DNA of 64,000 bases from Dromaius novaehollandiae. Its lineage: Eukaryota > Chordata > Aves > Casuariiformes > Dromaiidae. The notes below the pieces were generated by a model. That model was not told where the DNA came from. It saw nothing but the letters and a program-made list of their open reading frames with translations, and made no database searches. Where the stretch lies: positions 92,505,820-92,569,819 of the forward strand of contig NC_088099.1 of NCBI RefSeq assembly GCF_036370855.1, given 5' to 3'. Position 1 is the first letter of the stretch. Every line of letters begins with the position of its first letter. Below, one piece after another: positions 63,891-64,000 of this stretch. The position numbers and the translations under genes were made by a program.

Positions 63891-64000
63891 TTATCTACAT
63901 GCAGACACGTGATGCTTTTTTTCTACGCAGGGAAACCACTGTTAGCAGGACGAATCACTACGTATTTGACACATACATGAGTTTTTATATCGCATTGTTT

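Larger units (their letters stand above)
52001..64000 (-). other. BCL2: BCL2 intron, fourth part (continues beyond the window)
   Basis: Intronic sequence with (ATA)n at 52.57 kb, CpG-enriched blocks near 52.9 kb, 54.7-55.4 kb and 60.6 kb, a MIR-like copy in each orientation (56.8 and 63.8 kb) and (AT)15 at 58.25 kb. A 208-codon minus-strand frame at 52,863-53,489 lacks recognisable domains. No BCL2 upstream exon appears before the window ends, so the intron exceeds 45.7 kb. The first coding exon (BH4-BH3-BH1) must lie to the right. Confidence 0.75.

Noticed and set aside
1..64000. Search for CRISPR arrays, operons, tRNA or rRNA genes and other compact systems
   Set aside because: No regularly spaced repeats, ribosome-binding-site-led gene clusters or cloverleaf RNA genes were seen. 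The window is vertebrate intron and intergenic DNA around BCL2.

Overview
The window is a 64 kb piece of vertebrate, most probably bird, genome. It holds one recognisable protein-coding gene: the 3' terminal part of BCL2, on the minus strand. The identification rests on a 44-codon exon (18298 down to 18164) that encodes the end of the BH2 region and the C-terminal membrane anchor of Bcl-2. As I recall the sequences, it matches the chicken C-terminus and differs from human Bcl-2 at four residues. The exon has a clean splice acceptor and a stop codon. It is followed by a roughly 4.7 kb 3' UTR that keeps blocks I recognise from the human BCL2 3' UTR: an AU-rich element, a miR-15/16 8mer, a miR-181 8mer, and the final block around the distal poly(A) signal.

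Layout: (1) 1 to about 13,430 is intergenic DNA downstream of BCL2. In human the next gene on that side is PHLPP1, but I see no exon of it here. The stretch holds an old MIR-like SINE remnant, a few simple repeats and AT-rich, homeodomain-motif-rich stretches that look like conserved non-coding DNA. (2) About 13,436 to 18,298 is the BCL2 terminal exon (3' UTR plus last coding segment). (3) 18,299 to 64,000 is the large BCL2 intron, whose 5' end and upstream exon lie beyond the window. It contains two long homopurine microsatellites, an (AT)15 run, a perfect 2 x 145 bp tandem duplication, CpG-rich patches, and scattered ancient retroposon remnants (MIR/CORE-SINE-like, a CR1-type LINE tail, and a short palindrome-ended family with a 'CTTCAATGG' core).

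The bird assignment rests on the Bcl-2 residues, the near absence of young transposons or mammalian SINEs over 64 kb, and the kinds of old repeats seen. A turtle or crocodilian is possible but less likely. Apart from the BCL2 exon, the open reading frames look like chance openings in non-coding DNA: none shows a recognisable domain. I found no bacterial-type operon, CRISPR array, tRNA or rRNA, and no convincing new multi-gene system. The points most worth a second look are the post-transcriptional control sites of the 3' UTR, a splice-site-flanked candidate antisense exon inside it, the absence of the human-type major breakpoint sequence, the recent tandem duplication, and the homopurine tracts.
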